From positions 1 through 64,000 of the forward strand of contig NZ_JACEFT010000021.1 of the NCBI RefSeq assembly GCF_013697085.1: a stretch of 64,000 nt of DNA. The letters are read 5' to 3'. The stretch is from Billgrantia kenyensis. Its GTDB lineage: Bacteria > Pseudomonadota > Gammaproteobacteria > Pseudomonadales > Halomonadaceae. The notes beneath the pieces are model-generated. The model did no database searches and was not told the DNA's origin. It was given only the letters and a program-made list of their open reading frames with translations. This document shows, piece after piece, positions 25,834-35,486 of this stretch. Numbering within the stretch: the stretch's first letter is position 1; every line of letters begins with the position of its first letter. A program made the translations under genes and the position numbers.

Positions 25834-27750
25834 TCAGAAGGGGGAGGTGCAATCCAGCTCGCTCAACTTGAGCTCTTCCAGGGGCAGTGGACGGCCAAAG
25901 AGGTAGCCCTGGAAAGCCTTGCAGCCATGCTCGAGCAGCCAGCGATGCTGCGCTTCGGTTTCCACCCCCTCCGCGGTGACCTTTAGTCCCAGGCTATCGG
26001 CCAATGTCAGCGTCGTGTTGACGATGGCGGCATCGACGGGATTCTCGAGCACGCCGTTGACGAAGGACTTGTCGATCTTCAAGCCATGCAGCGGCAGCCG
26101 CTTCAGGTAGTTGAGCGAAGAAAAACCGGTACCGAAATCGTCCAGGGCGAAGCGAATGCCGAGCTGGCTCAAGCGCAGCATGATCTCGCGGACCCTCTCC
26201 GGATCCTCCATCAGCAGACTCTCCGTGACTTCCAGTACCAGCCGGGCAGGATTGGCCCGCGTCGACTCCAGGGTGTGCTGGACACGTGCCACGAAGTCCG
26301 CTTGATGGAACTGCACCGAACTGACATTGACGGCAATGGAAAACGACTCCTTGCCGCTTTCAATTGCCCAGGCGGCCAGCTGGCGACAGGCCGTCTCGAG
26401 CACCCAATATCCGATCGGCAGAATAAGCCGGTTCTTCTCGGCCTGAGGAATGAAGAGATTGGGCGGGACCAGGCCACGCTGTGGGTGTTCCCAGCGGATC
26501 AGGGCCTCGACACCGGTCACCCGGGAGCGCTCATCCACCTGAATCTGGTAGTGCAAGCGAAGTTCGTTGCGCGCAAGCGCCTGGTGCAGGTCGGCCTCGA
26601 GGTGCACCCGCTCCATCACGTCGGCCTGCATTTCGGGGTTGAAGAAGCGCAGGGTATTTCCACCCGCAGCCTTGGCCTGCTGCAGGGCAATGTCCGCCTG
26701 GCGCATGGCACTGTCGACATTGGCCCCGCCGTCGGCAAACAGGGTAATGCCGATACTCGCCGTGGTAGGCAGGCCCAGCAGGTTGTCATCCGCTGGCTGG
26801 ATGTTCATGACCTGCCCCAGCAGCTTCTCGGCCACGCGTTCGGCTGCAGCCGCCGCCTGGTCGACGTCGAGGCCAAGGTCATGTATCAGCATGACGAACT
26901 CGTCGGCGCCCAGCCGTGCCAGGGTGTCACTCTCGCGCACCACTTGCTGGAGCCCCTGCGCCACACTGCGCAGCAGACGGTCACCGGACTGAAGCCCCTG
27001 GGTCTCGTTGATGACCTTGAAGTCGTCGAGATCGATGAACATCAGGGCAGCATAGCGTTCGCTGCGACGCGTTCCCTTGACGACCATCGCCAGGCGATCG
27101 AGCAGCAGACGTCGATTGGGCAACCCGGTCAAGGGATCGTAGAAGGTCAGATGATATTTGCTGGCTTCGATGTCGCCAAACTCGGTGACATCCGTCGAGA
27201 TACTGCACAGGGCGCGAACCGAGCCGTCCGGGTCGTGTAGCGGCAACTTGATCGATAAGTAGGTATGGGTGGTGGTGCCATCAAGACCCGCATGCCCCTC
27301 TTCGGCTACCACCTTCTCGCCCTGCTCGAGGACGCGTTGGTCGTTGAAGCGCTGGTCAGCCAACCTGTTGGAATCGAAGAGGTCCTGATCTCGCTTGCCA
27401 AGAATCTCTTCCACCGGCCTGCCGATGACTTCACTGGCCTTGCGGTTGACATACTGGTAGCGAAAGTCGGCCGCCTTGACATAGATACAGGCATCGATGC
27501 TATCCAGAATGGTTTCCAGCTCGTGCTTGCTGGCCTCGAGCCTGCTGGCTTCGCGCAGCCACCGGTTGCGAAGCAACACCCCCACCAGGATCAGGCCCAA
27601 TACCACAACGAGCAACGCCGCCACTACCCAGCCAGGCCCGGCGGGAAGGGTCAAGCTCCCGGTGGCGGCAACTGCGCTCGATGGCAGGCCGACTCCCAGC
27701 CCGGCCAGAGCTAGCAGCCAAGCCCTGGGAAACCGGTTTGAATTGGACAT
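25834..27750 (-). CDS. Membrane PAS-GGDEF-EAL protein, probable c-di-GMP phosphodiesterase
   Basis: 638 residues: a signal/TM segment (about 10-30) and a second TM (40-62), a PAS domain (about 75-195), GGDEF (about 205-365) and EAL (about 380-630). The GGDEF site reads GADEF, so cyclase activity is doubtful. The EAL site keeps every catalytic element: EALIRW, AVNVSS, LEVTES, LDDFGTG, LKIDKSF, TAEGVET and FQGYLFG. The protein most likely hydrolyses c-di-GMP, with the PAS or degenerate GGDEF as input. The gene is a single unit. Confidence 0.92.
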   Translation of the reverse strand: MSNSNRFPRAWLLALAGLGVGLPSSAVAATGSLTLPAGPGWVVAALLVVVLGLILVGVLLRNRWLREASRLEASKHELETILDSIDACIYVKAADFRYQYVNRKASEVIGRPVEEILGKRDQDLFDSNRLADQRFNDQRVLEQGEKVVAEEGHAGLDGTTTHTYLSIKLPLHDPDGSVRALCSISTDVTEFGDIEASKYHLTFYDPLTGLPNRRLLLDRLAMVVKGTRRSERYAALMFIDLDDFKVINETQGLQSGDRLLRSVAQGLQQVVRESDTLARLGADEFVMLIHDLGLDVDQAAAAAERVAEKLLGQVMNIQPADDNLLGLPTTASIGITLFADGGANVDSAMRQADIALQQAKAAGGNTLRFFNPEMQADVMERVHLEADLHQALARNELRLHYQIQVDERSRVTGVEALIRWEHPQRGLVPPNLFIPQAEKNRLILPIGYWVLETACRQLAAWAIESGKESFSIAVNVSSVQFHQADFVARVQHTLESTRANPARLVLEVTESLLMEDPERVREIMLRLSQLGIRFALDDFGTGFSSLNYLKRLPLHGLKIDKSFVNGVLENPVDAAIVNTTLTLADSLGLKVTAEGVETEAQHRWLLEHGCKAFQGYLFGRPLPLEELKLSELDCTSPF

Positions 27751-28190
27751 CCCGTCACCTGTCGAAAGGACATGCTTAGTTATAGCAGATAAAACTAAAA
27801 CAACCGAACTGCCCGGATTTGCGATGGAAGACGCTGCTCTCTCGCCAACTGGGCAGAGTGGATTATCTGCTGTAACGGCTCCCCTTCACCTCCCTGGTAG
27901 CCGAGATGTCATCATCTCCGATATGGCAATGCAGCGAAAGGAAAAACTCCGCTCGATGATGAGGGCTATTTGCGCCTCTGATAACAAGATGGGAGGTCTT
28001 GCACTGCAAGGGAACGGCCCTGACTCAGGTGCTTGTCATGAAGCTCATGCGTCAAGCGGCGTAGCGGGACAGGTCCAGCCCTTTCGGGTCGATGGCCGGT
28101 ATCGAGCCACAGGTTCTCGACCCGGGCGGTGCCGATAATCGGCGAGGGAGGGAGAGATCGAGGAAAGGAGGAAGGATGACTCTTGGCCAA
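27751..28190. other. 440-bp intergenic stretch without a supported gene
   Basis: Composition falls near 27780-27820. A TATAAC element on the minus strand (27784-27779), about 30 bp before the start of the PAS-GGDEF-EAL gene, could be its -10, but no good -35 is 16-18 bp away. Short frames on both strands lack ribosome-binding sites and family features. I see no RNA gene or repeat here. Confidence 0.5.
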
Positions 28191-28222
28191 GGCAGCGGCC
28201 TTGCCGAGAGCAAGGCGCTGCC
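28191..28222 (-). terminator. Hairpin after the Spy-like gene
   Basis: GGCAGCG-CCTTGC and GCAAGG-C-CGCTGCC pair over 13 bp with one bulged base and a 5-base loop, 10 bp after the stop of the minus-strand gene. No U tract follows. Confidence 0.5.
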
Positions 28223-28232
28223 AATAGAGCTT

Positions 28233-28706
28233 TTACTGCACGGGCTGAGCGGGTTGGCCGCCCTGCTGCTGCTCCATCTGGCCCTGCAGGTCCTGCATCT
28301 GCTGCTGCTGCTGGGCAATGGCTTCGTCGAGAGTTTGACGCTGCTCATCGGTGAATACCGCCTCGATACGAGACTGCAGCAGTACCGTCTCGGCGGTGAT
28401 CTCTCCCGTCAGGTCGCCGAGCCGCGCGGCATCCTGGCGAATGGCGTTCTCATCGAAGTCGGGCCCCACATAATCACCAAGGCGCGCTTGAAGCGCCTGA
28501 GCCTCCTGCTCCTTGGGTGCCAGCTGCTGCTCCGCCTCGTCAAGCAAGCCACGAATCTCCTGCTGCTGGTTCTCGTCCAGATCGAGCAGCTGGTTGAGCT
28601 GGTCCACCTGGTCGCCCTCCGGCGGAGCCTGCATCTGCTGAGCCGCCGCAGCGCCAGCCAGGCCCAGGGTGAGCGCGAGAGTTGCTACAAACTTGGTGAA
28701 CTTCAT
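28233..28706 (-). CDS. Spy/CpxP-like periplasmic protein
   Basis: 157 residues: a signal peptide cleaved after AAAAQ (about residue 22), then an all-helical, Gln-rich domain carrying two LTxxQ-like repeats, LDENQQQEIRGLLDE (about 42-56) and FTDEQRQTLDEAI (about 117-129). Spy and CpxP have this design and act as cradle-shaped chaperones or stress sensors in the periplasm. The Gln-rich C-terminal tail (130-157) is unusual. GGAGT precedes the ATG. No two-component genes are adjacent. Confidence 0.75.
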   Translation of the reverse strand: MKFTKFVATLALTLGLAGAAAAQQMQAPPEGDQVDQLNQLLDLDENQQQEIRGLLDEAEQQLAPKEQEAQALQARLGDYVGPDFDENAIRQDAARLGDLTGEITAETVLLQSRIEAVFTDEQRQTLDEAIAQQQQQMQDLQGQMEQQQGGQPAQPVQ

Positions 28707-28788
28707 AGGTACTCCATTCCATCAGCGGTGCTTTCATGGCTCGAACCACACGAGCCACTACGTCTTACCCCTGACAGCAGAATGCCCG

Positions 28789-30171
28789 TCAGGTTCGCTC
28801 ACGAGACAAAAGAACTGTTTTTTTGCCCTCGGCAGCTGATTTCACCGCCAACATTCGACGCAGCAGTTTCCAGGCCACCCATCCGGCCAGAACGTTGCCC
28901 ACTGCCGCTCCCACGGCCAGGCCCTCGAGGCCGGCGAGCCAAGCCCCTAGCCACAGGCATGGGAGGTAGCAGAGGAATAGCCGAGCTGCCGACATCAGCA
29001 TGGCACGTAGCGGCCAGCCCAGGGCATTGCCGGCAGAAACCACCAGCATGCAGACACCCAGCGCAGCGTAGCTGGGCAGCAGGAAGCGGATCAGTACCGT
29101 CAAGTCACTGCGCACATCGGGGCTGCCAGCAAGAAGTTGGGCCAGCCAGGGAGCCGTCAGGGCCAGGGTCAGGCCCAGGCACAGCTGCCATATCACCACG
29201 ACCTTCAATGCAAGGCGAAGCAATTGCCTGACCTGGGTCCAGTCACCGGCACCGTAGCAGCGCCCGATCCAGGGCGGCAGCGACATGGTCAAGGCAAGGA
29301 CCACCACGAGGGCAAGCGTCTCGAGGCGGCTGGCAAGGCCCCATGCCGCTACCGACGCCTCCCCCAGGGTAGCGACTATCGATATGGCCAGCATGGCCGC
29401 CAGCGGAGGCATCAGCTGGCTGATCATCGCCGGCCCCGCGATACCCAGGAAAGGCCGCGCCGAATACGCCGCCTCATCCCGGAGCCCGCCGATTGCCAGC
29501 CAGTCCTGCCGGCGCAAGCGGCTCACTGCAATTACCAGACCGCTGCCGAAGGCAAGCACCGTGGCCCAGGCCGCACCGGGTAGCCCGAGCCCCGCCCAGG
29601 GGCCGAGGCCGAAGATCAGCACGGGATCGAGAACAAGATTGACGAGACTGGTCACCACCATCATCTTGCCGGGCAGCCGCGTATCGCCGTGGGCACGAAA
29701 CAGACTGTAGATAAAGTAGAGCAGCGCCCCCAGCCAAGCAGCCAACAGCTGCGGTGCCCAGTAGCCACGTATCAGGCCGAGAGTCGCCGCATCTGCTCCG
29801 AGGCGAGAGAAGATTGGCTGCTGCGCCCACCAGAGCACGAGGGCGAGCAAGGCCATGATGACGCCCCCTACCATCAGTACCAGGCTGCCGAGGCGCCGCG
29901 CTCGCGCCATCTCCCCCGCGCCCAACGCCCGCGAGATGAGCGCAGCGATAGCGATGCCGAGCCCCACCTGGACGCCAATGATGAGGAAGGTCAAAGGAAA
30001 GGTGAAGGACTGGGCGGCCAAGGGCGCCGTGCCCAGCCGAGCGACGAAGGCGCTGTCCACCAGTTGAAAGCCGAGCAGCGCCAGCACGCCCAGGGTCATC
30101 GGCCACGTCTGGCGCCAGAGCGTGGATCCCAGGCGCGGCGTGGAACCGTCACGCAGCGAAGGAGAGGTCAC
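28789..30171 (-). CDS. MATE-family efflux transporter
   Basis: 460 residues with 12 predicted helices in two homologous halves, with MATE signatures such as PMTLGVLALLGFQLVDSAFVA near the N-terminus (quoted in part) and GNALGWPLRAML in the second half. MATE transporters exchange Na+ or H+ for cationic drugs or metabolites; the DinF-like subgroup is closest by eye. It starts with GTG at 30171, overlapping the stop of the PAS gene by three bases, so translation of the two is coupled. Confidence 0.92.
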   Translation of the reverse strand: MTSPSLRDGSTPRLGSTLWRQTWPMTLGVLALLGFQLVDSAFVARLGTAPLAAQSFTFPLTFLIIGVQVGLGIAIAALISRALGAGEMARARRLGSLVLMVGGVIMALLALVLWWAQQPIFSRLGADAATLGLIRGYWAPQLLAAWLGALLYFIYSLFRAHGDTRLPGKMMVVTSLVNLVLDPVLIFGLGPWAGLGLPGAAWATVLAFGSGLVIAVSRLRRQDWLAIGGLRDEAAYSARPFLGIAGPAMISQLMPPLAAMLAISIVATLGEASVAAWGLASRLETLALVVVLALTMSLPPWIGRCYGAGDWTQVRQLLRLALKVVVIWQLCLGLTLALTAPWLAQLLAGSPDVRSDLTVLIRFLLPSYAALGVCMLVVSAGNALGWPLRAMLMSAARLFLCYLPCLWLGAWLAGLEGLAVGAAVGNVLAGWVAWKLLRRMLAVKSAAEGKKTVLLSRERT

Positions 30172-30665
30172 TGCGCGATCACCCCCCGGTCGAGAACCTG
30201 CGAAGCAGGCATGCCCGATGAGCCGCCAGCTGCATCGAGTCGAACATCGACACAGAACATGACGGGGTCGTCAGTGAACTCGTCGAACATGACATGGTAG
30301 GAGAATACCGGGACCGGCTGCCCCCGCTTGTCTTGCGGCAACAAGCGCCCAGAGGGTATCGGCCGGCCTTCGTACAGCCAGGCAGTGTGCAGGCGCACCA
30401 CCTCCTCTTGCATGGCGTCAGGGATGATGAGCTCTTCGAGCCGAAGCCCTACCGCCTCTTCGGCGCGATAGCCGTAGAGCCGGACACTCTCCTCGTTCCA
30501 GTAGATCACTCGCCTGTCACGGTCATAGCCCTGGACGGAAATATTGGGCAGGCCTTCCAGTAGCGCACGAAACCGTGTGTCTCCCGGGCGGGCTTTTCGT
30601 TCCACGCCTACCAGACACTTGACACCATGGCAGAGTCGACGAAACGCAGGGGAAAAATCAGCCAT
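30168..30665 (-). CDS. Stand-alone PAS domain protein
   Basis: 165 residues. One PAS domain spans about 30-150 (LPNISVQGYDRDRRVIYWNE, RLYGYRAEEAVGLRLEELI) with a PAC-like end. There is no output domain, kinase or transmembrane segment, so it is a sensor or adaptor. Its stop overlaps the GTG of the MATE gene. The ligand is unknown. Confidence 0.85.
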   Translation of the reverse strand: MADFSPAFRRLCHGVKCLVGVERKARPGDTRFRALLEGLPNISVQGYDRDRRVIYWNEESVRLYGYRAEEAVGLRLEELIIPDAMQEEVVRLHTAWLYEGRPIPSGRLLPQDKRGQPVPVFSYHVMFDEFTDDPVMFCVDVRLDAAGGSSGMPASQVLDRGVIAQ

Positions 30666-30732
30666 GGCAGACTCCAGCAGCGGTCAGGGGTAAGCATCGG
30701 CCCGCATGGTAGCTGAAATCGAGAGGATTACC

Positions 30733-30754
30733 GACCCCCCGGCCATGGCCGGGG
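30733..30754 (-). terminator. GC-rich palindrome after the YceI gene
   Basis: CCCCCCGGCC and GGCCGGGGGG flank AT, a perfect 22-bp palindrome about 35 bp beyond the YceI stop. Without a U tract it is a moderate terminator candidate. Confidence 0.4.
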
Positions 30755-30789
30755 GGCTGAACGGCAGGATAAGACGCCGTGGGGAGCGC

Positions 30790-31374
30790 TTACTGGCGCA
30801 CGCCTTCGAAAGTAACGTAGAGCTCGAGCTCGTGCATGACTTCCGGGAAGTCACTCATGTCGATGCCGAAATCCGCCAAGGTCAGGTTGGTAGAACCTTC
30901 GAAACCGGCCCGGTAGTTACCCCAGGGGTCCTCGCCTTCACCCATCAGCGTGACCGGCATCTCGATCTCACGGGTTTCGCCCTTGAGCGTGAGGTCGCCG
31001 GTGAGCACGCCCTCGTCGTCCCCGGTCGGCTCGAAGCCGGTGGAGACGAAGGTGGCGGTGGGATAGGTACCGGCGCTGAGGAAGTCATCGCTCAGGAAGT
31101 GACGGTCACGCTCGGCGTGATTGCTGTTGAGGCTGTTGACCTGGACTTCCATCTCGACGCTCGATGCCTCGAGGTCGTCGGCATCGTAGTGGAAGCGCCC
31201 CTCGAACTCCTCGAAGGTACCCAGGATATAGGAGTAGCCGAGGTGGTTGATCTTGAACTGGATGAAGGCGTGCTGACCCTCGATGTCGACGATGTAGTCA
31301 TCGGCGAGTGCCTGGCTGGCGGTAGCCAGGGAAACGGCACCAATAGCAGTAGCGATGGCGGCTTTCTTGAACAT
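30790..31374 (-). CDS. YceI-family periplasmic polyisoprenoid-binding protein
   Basis: 194 residues with a signal peptide (to ASQALADD) and the lipocalin-like YceI fold: YIVDIEGQHAFIQFKINHLGYS at the start (quoted in part), then SVEMEVQVNSLNSNHAERDRH and GDLTLKGETREI. Family members bind long isoprenoids such as ubiquinone-8 and are often induced by alkaline or osmotic stress. It follows the cytochrome b561 gene by 40 bp on the same strand, a common pairing. Confidence 0.94.
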   Translation of the reverse strand: MFKKAAIATAIGAVSLATASQALADDYIVDIEGQHAFIQFKINHLGYSYILGTFEEFEGRFHYDADDLEASSVEMEVQVNSLNSNHAERDRHFLSDDFLSAGTYPTATFVSTGFEPTGDDEGVLTGDLTLKGETREIEMPVTLMGEGEDPWGNYRAGFEGSTNLTLADFGIDMSDFPEVMHELELYVTFEGVRQ

Positions 31375-31414
31375 GGATCTCTCCTTGGTTGGTTGCGCCC
31401 GCGGGCGCAGGCGT

Positions 31415-31969
31415 TCAACGGCGACGCGTACGTGCCGGGTTCAACATGCGCACGAGAATATCGTGGCGGTCAATGAAGTGATGCTTGAGAGCAGCCAGGG
31501 CATGACCCGCAGCGAGCAACAACAATGCCAGGGCGCTGTACCAGTGAATCTCTCCGGCAATGCTCGCCTGATTGGGCAGATGGCTGACCAGCGCCGGCAC
31601 CTCGAACCAGTTGAACACGCTCACGCCCCGTCCGCGGGCAGTGGAAATCAGATAGCCGCTGACCATCACCGTGAGCAGCAGGACGTAGATCGCGATATGG
31701 CCGAGGTGTGCGGCAAGGCGCTCGAAACGACTGCCCTGGGCCTGGGGTGTCGGCTGGAAGAGTCGCCAGAGGATACGCAACAACGTCGCGAAGAGCAGCA
31801 GCATGCCGATTGAGCGGTGCCACCAGGGGGCTAGGTTGTACCAGGGATCGAAATAGCCCAGGCCGGTCATCCACCAGCCGAGCATGAACAGGCCGACGAC
31901 CGCCAGGGCACTGGCCCAATGCAAGGTAATGCTGACCAGGCCCCAACCTGTCCGTGTGTTGCGCCACAT
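31415..31969 (-). CDS. Cytochrome b561-family membrane protein
   Basis: 184 residues with four transmembrane helices. Candidate haem ligands are the His in ITLHWASAL, WWHRSIGML, HLGHIAIYV and GEIHWYSAL, which is the YodB/CybB layout with two b haems. It probably moves electrons between quinol and a periplasmic partner. The ATG at 31969 is chosen over one 20 codons upstream because GGGAG lies at a workable distance and the shorter form matches the family. Confidence 0.88.
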   Translation of the reverse strand: MWRNTRTGWGLVSITLHWASALAVVGLFMLGWWMTGLGYFDPWYNLAPWWHRSIGMLLLFATLLRILWRLFQPTPQAQGSRFERLAAHLGHIAIYVLLLTVMVSGYLISTARGRGVSVFNWFEVPALVSHLPNQASIAGEIHWYSALALLLLAAGHALAALKHHFIDRHDILVRMLNPARTRRR

Positions 31970-32091
31970 CTTTCGTTGCTCCCGTCGAACTTCGCTGTCG
32001 ATGGAGGGCAGCATACCGCAACGCATCATGCCAATGCGCTGAATAAAGCCGAACGCAACGTTCGCAAAAATTCCTCGACCAGACGCCGAAA

Positions 32092-32107
32092 GCGCGGCTT
32101 GCCGCGC
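32092..32107 (-). terminator. Terminator after metZ
   Basis: On the minus strand GCGCGGC-AA-GCCGCGC is followed by TTT, ten bases beyond the metZ stop. The stem is short but GC-rich. Confidence 0.5.
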
Positions 32108-32117
32108 CAGCCCCGGC

Positions 32118-33314
32118 TCAGATCAAGGCATCGAGACCGCGGGCCAGGTCGGCGCGGATGTCCTCGATGGCCTCGAGACCTACCGCCACCCGTATCAGGC
32201 CTTCGCTGATACCGGCCGCTTCCTTCTGAGCCTCCGAGAGACGCCCGTGAGTCGTGGTGGCAGGATGGGTGATGGTCGTCTTGACGTCCCCCAGGTTGCC
32301 GGTAATCGACAACATGCGGGTGGCATCGATGACCGACCAGGCGGCCTCCCGCCCCCCTTTCACCTCGAAGCCAAGTACAGCGCCAAACCCGTGCTGCTGC
32401 TGCCTGGCCAGCTCATGCTGGGGATGCTCCGCCAGCCCGCTGTAGTAGACACGTGCCACGGCAGGCTGTGCCTGAAGCCACTCGGCCAGGGCCTGGGCAT
32501 TGTCGCAGTGCGCCCGCATGCGCAGGTTCAGGGTCTCGAGCCCCTTGGTAAAGATCCAGGCATTGAACGGGCTCATGCAGGGCCCGCAGGTGCGAACCAC
32601 GCCGAATACCTCCTCGAGCTCCTTGTCACGCCCCACCACGGCGCCTCCTACCGCCCTCCCCTGCCCATCCAGGTACTTGGTGGCGGAGTGGATGACCAGG
32701 TCCGCCCCCAGGGCGATCGGCTTCTGCAGTGCCGGGGTCAGGAAGCAGTTGTCGATGGCCAGCAGCGCGCCGTGGCGATGGGCGATCTCGGCCAGGGCCT
32801 CGATATCGACCACCTCGGAGAGCGGATTGGAAGGCGTCTCGGCGAACAGCAACCGGGTGCTGGGGGTGATGGCCGCCTCCCAGGCACTCAGGTCCGAAAG
32901 CTCGACATAGCGAGTGACGATGCCCAGCTTGCCGAAGTACTTGTCGAACAGGCTGACGGTGGAGCCGAACAATGAGCGCGAGGCGACGATCTCGTCGCCG
33001 GCCTGCAGCAATGCCATGACGGTGGAGAGAATCGCCGCCATGCCGGAGCTGGTCGCTACACAGCGCTCGCCCCCTTCGAGCGCCGCGAGGCGACGCTCGA
33101 AGGTATGCACCGTCGGATTGGTAAAGCGCGAGTAGACATTGCCCGGCTCTTCGCCTCCGAACTTGCGTGCGGCTTCCGCGGCGCTGCCATAGACGAAACT
33201 CGACGTGGGAAAGATCGGCTCGCCATGCTCCTGCTCGTGGGTGCGCCGATGTCCGGCGCGAATCGCCAGCGTTTCAGGCGCCCAGGCCGCATCGGATGTC
33301 GTGTCGTCGTGCAT
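32118..33314 (-). CDS. metZ: O-succinylhomoserine sulfhydrylase
   Basis: 398 residues of the Cys/Met-metabolism PLP family. The PLP lysine is K213 in HSATKYLDGQGR, and EPGNVYSRFTNPT, SSGMAAI and ETPSNP are conserved cofactor-binding segments. MetZ makes homocysteine directly from O-succinylhomoserine and sulfide. The position directly behind purF (start 8 bp after the purF stop) is the arrangement known in Pseudomonas, which favours metZ over cystathionine gamma-synthase. GAGG lies four bases before the ATG. Confidence 0.92.
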   Translation of the reverse strand: MHDDTTSDAAWAPETLAIRAGHRRTHEQEHGEPIFPTSSFVYGSAAEAARKFGGEEPGNVYSRFTNPTVHTFERRLAALEGGERCVATSSGMAAILSTVMALLQAGDEIVASRSLFGSTVSLFDKYFGKLGIVTRYVELSDLSAWEAAITPSTRLLFAETPSNPLSEVVDIEALAEIAHRHGALLAIDNCFLTPALQKPIALGADLVIHSATKYLDGQGRAVGGAVVGRDKELEEVFGVVRTCGPCMSPFNAWIFTKGLETLNLRMRAHCDNAQALAEWLQAQPAVARVYYSGLAEHPQHELARQQQHGFGAVLGFEVKGGREAAWSVIDATRMLSITGNLGDVKTTITHPATTTHGRLSEAQKEAAGISEGLIRVAVGLEAIEDIRADLARGLDALI

Positions 33315-33321
33315 GGTGGCC

Positions 33322-34845
33322 TCAGTCGTCGATGTCGTCATCCTGGTTATGCATGCCCACCAGTGCGTGGGCACCCACGCTCTGCTGCTGCTTGGCAGCA
33401 TCATTACGCGAGGCCTCCAGCGCTGACAGGTAGCCTTCGTCGATATCTCCGGTGACGTAGTGGCCATCGAATACCGAGCAGTCGAACTGGTCGAGCTTGG
33501 GATTGACCTCGCGGCAAGCCGCCTTCAGGTCTTCCAGGTCCTGATAGAAGATGCGGTCGGCGCCGATCAGCTCGCCGACCTCCGCCTCGCTGCGGCCATG
33601 GGCGATCAGCTCGGCTGCCGCCGGCATGTCGATGCCGTACACGTTAGGGTAGCGCACCGGTGGCGCGGCGGAAGCGAAGTATACCTTGTTGGCACCGGCG
33701 TCGCGGGCCATCTGAATGATCTGCTTGCAGGTAGTCCCCCTGACGATGGAGTCATCCACCAGCAGCACGTTCTTGCCCTTGAATTCGACGCCGATGGCGT
33801 TGAGCTTCTGACGCACCGACTTCTTGCGCTGGGTCTGTCCCGGCATGATGAAGGTGCGCCCGATATAGCGGTTCTTCATGAAGCCTTCGCGATAGGTCAC
33901 GCCCAGATGCTGTGCCAGCTCCAGCGCCGAGGTACGCGAGGTATCGGGAATCGGTATTACCACGTCGATATCGTGGTCCGGCCATTCGCTGCGGATGCGA
34001 TCGCCCAGCTTGCGGCCCATCTGGATGCGCGTGCCGTAGACGTAGGCGCCGTCGAGAATCGAGTCGGGACGCGCCAGGTAGACATGCTCGAAGATACACG
34101 GCGCCAGCAGCGGTGCATCGGCACAGGACTGGGTGTGGATGTTACCGTCCATGTCGACGAAGATGGCCTCGCCCGGCGCCAGGTCGCGATGCAGCTCGAA
34201 GCCGCCCACGTCGAGCGCCACCGACTCGGAGGCGATCATCACCTCCTGGCCATTACCTTCGTCGCGGGTGCCGAACACCACCGGGCGAATGCCGTGGGGG
34301 TCGCGGAAGGCCACCAGGCCGACGCCGTTGATGATCGCCACGGCAGCGTAGCCGCCGCGACAGCGCCGATGCACGCGTCGCACCGCATCGAAGATGTCGC
34401 CCGGGGCGAGATGCAGCCCCTGCTTGCCCAGCTCGTGGGCAAAGACGTTGAGCAGCACCTCGGAGTCCGAACTGGTGTTGATATGCCGCAGGTCGGAAGA
34501 GAACAGCTCCTGCTTGATCTGCTCGGAGTTGGTCAGGTTGCCGTTGTGGGCCAGGGCGATGCCGTACGGCGAGTTGACGTAAAACGGCTGCGACTCGGCT
34601 TCGCTGGCGGAGCCGGCGGTGGGATAGCGTACGTGACCGATACCCAGGTTACCCTTCAGGCGCGCCATGTGACGGGTATGGAACACGTCGCGCACCAGGC
34701 CGTTGCTCTTGCGCAGCAGGAAGCGACCTTCGTTCCAGGTCATCATGCCGGCGGCGTCCTGCCCCCGGTGCTGAAGCACCGTCAGGGCATCATAGATCGC
34801 CTGGTTCACGGTCTGCTTGGCCAGAAGGCCGACGATACCGCACAT
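33322..34845 (-). CDS. purF: Amidophosphoribosyltransferase
   Basis: 507 residues, the usual length. The N-terminal nucleophile Cys2 (MCGIVGLL) belongs to the class II glutaminase domain with HVRYPTAG and HNGNL; the C-terminal phosphoribosyltransferase domain has the PRPP motif [13 protein letters not shown]. It catalyses the first committed step of purine synthesis, PRPP plus glutamine to phosphoribosylamine. It lies between cvpA and metZ, and the three are probably co-transcribed. Confidence 0.97.
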   Translation of the reverse strand: MCGIVGLLAKQTVNQAIYDALTVLQHRGQDAAGMMTWNEGRFLLRKSNGLVRDVFHTRHMARLKGNLGIGHVRYPTAGSASEAESQPFYVNSPYGIALAHNGNLTNSEQIKQELFSSDLRHINTSSDSEVLLNVFAHELGKQGLHLAPGDIFDAVRRVHRRCRGGYAAVAIINGVGLVAFRDPHGIRPVVFGTRDEGNGQEVMIASESVALDVGGFELHRDLAPGEAIFVDMDGNIHTQSCADAPLLAPCIFEHVYLARPDSILDGAYVYGTRIQMGRKLGDRIRSEWPDHDIDVVIPIPDTSRTSALELAQHLGVTYREGFMKNRYIGRTFIMPGQTQRKKSVRQKLNAIGVEFKGKNVLLVDDSIVRGTTCKQIIQMARDAGANKVYFASAAPPVRYPNVYGIDMPAAAELIAHGRSEAEVGELIGADRIFYQDLEDLKAACREVNPKLDQFDCSVFDGHYVTGDIDEGYLSALEASRNDAAKQQQSVGAHALVGMHNQDDDIDD

Positions 34846-34918
34846 TCCACCTTACCTCGCTTGCAGGGGGCCGGCTCGCGCCGGCTTGAAAAAGAGCACT
34901 GTCATGTCGAATGACGAG

Positions 34919-35482
34919 TCAAAGCGCGCCGGGTTCGGGGTCGCCGGCGTCTCGGCGTTCGGGTAGCGGCATGTTGCGCCACGCCTCGGGGGCCTCGGGG
35001 ACTCGCCCCTCCCAGGTCTCAAGCTGGCTCACCGCCCAGTCGCGCATCTGTTCGAAGGTAGGGCGCAGCTCGGCTTCCTGCCACGCCTGCAGCTGTGCCA
35101 GCGGCGTGAGGCTGATGAGGATGGTGGCCACCACCAGTACTGCCGCACCGCGGGCAACGCCGAAACAGGCGCCGGCCACGCGGTTGAAGAAACCCATGCC
35201 GACCCACTCCACGGCGGCATGCACCATGCGGATGACAATCCCGCATAGCAGGACCACGCCGAGAATCACCAGGATGAAGGCCAGTACCAGCCGCCCATCC
35301 GGATTGTCGATCACGCCCGAAAGAAGATCGGCCACCGGTTCAGCAAGCAGTCGCGCCGCCAGCAGCGCAATGACCCATGCCGCGAGCCCCAGACCTTCAC
35401 GCACCAGGCCACGCATGAATCCCGCCAGGGTCGAGATGGCGAGTACGGCAAGAAAGCCCCAATCGATCCAGGTCAGTGTCAT
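34919..35482 (-). CDS. cvpA: CvpA-family membrane protein
   Basis: 187 residues with four N-terminal transmembrane helices (WIDWGFLAVLAISTLAGFMRG at the start, quoted in part) and a soluble C-terminal tail ending in a Glu/Pro-rich stretch. CvpA is linked to colicin V export and envelope homeostasis in E. coli. The dedD-cvpA-purF order is conserved in gammaproteobacteria. It starts four bases after the dedD stop. Confidence 0.92.
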   Translation of the reverse strand: MTLTWIDWGFLAVLAISTLAGFMRGLVREGLGLAAWVIALLAARLLAEPVADLLSGVIDNPDGRLVLAFILVILGVVLLCGIVIRMVHAAVEWVGMGFFNRVAGACFGVARGAAVLVVATILISLTPLAQLQAWQEAELRPTFEQMRDWAVSQLETWEGRVPEAPEAWRNMPLPERRDAGDPEPGAL

Positions 35483-35486
35483 CGCC

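Noticed and set aside
28092..29231. 379-codon plus-strand frame over the Spy-like and MATE genes
   Set aside because: It is antisense to two well-supported genes, lacks a ribosome-binding site and has a shadow-type Leu/Gln/Pro composition.
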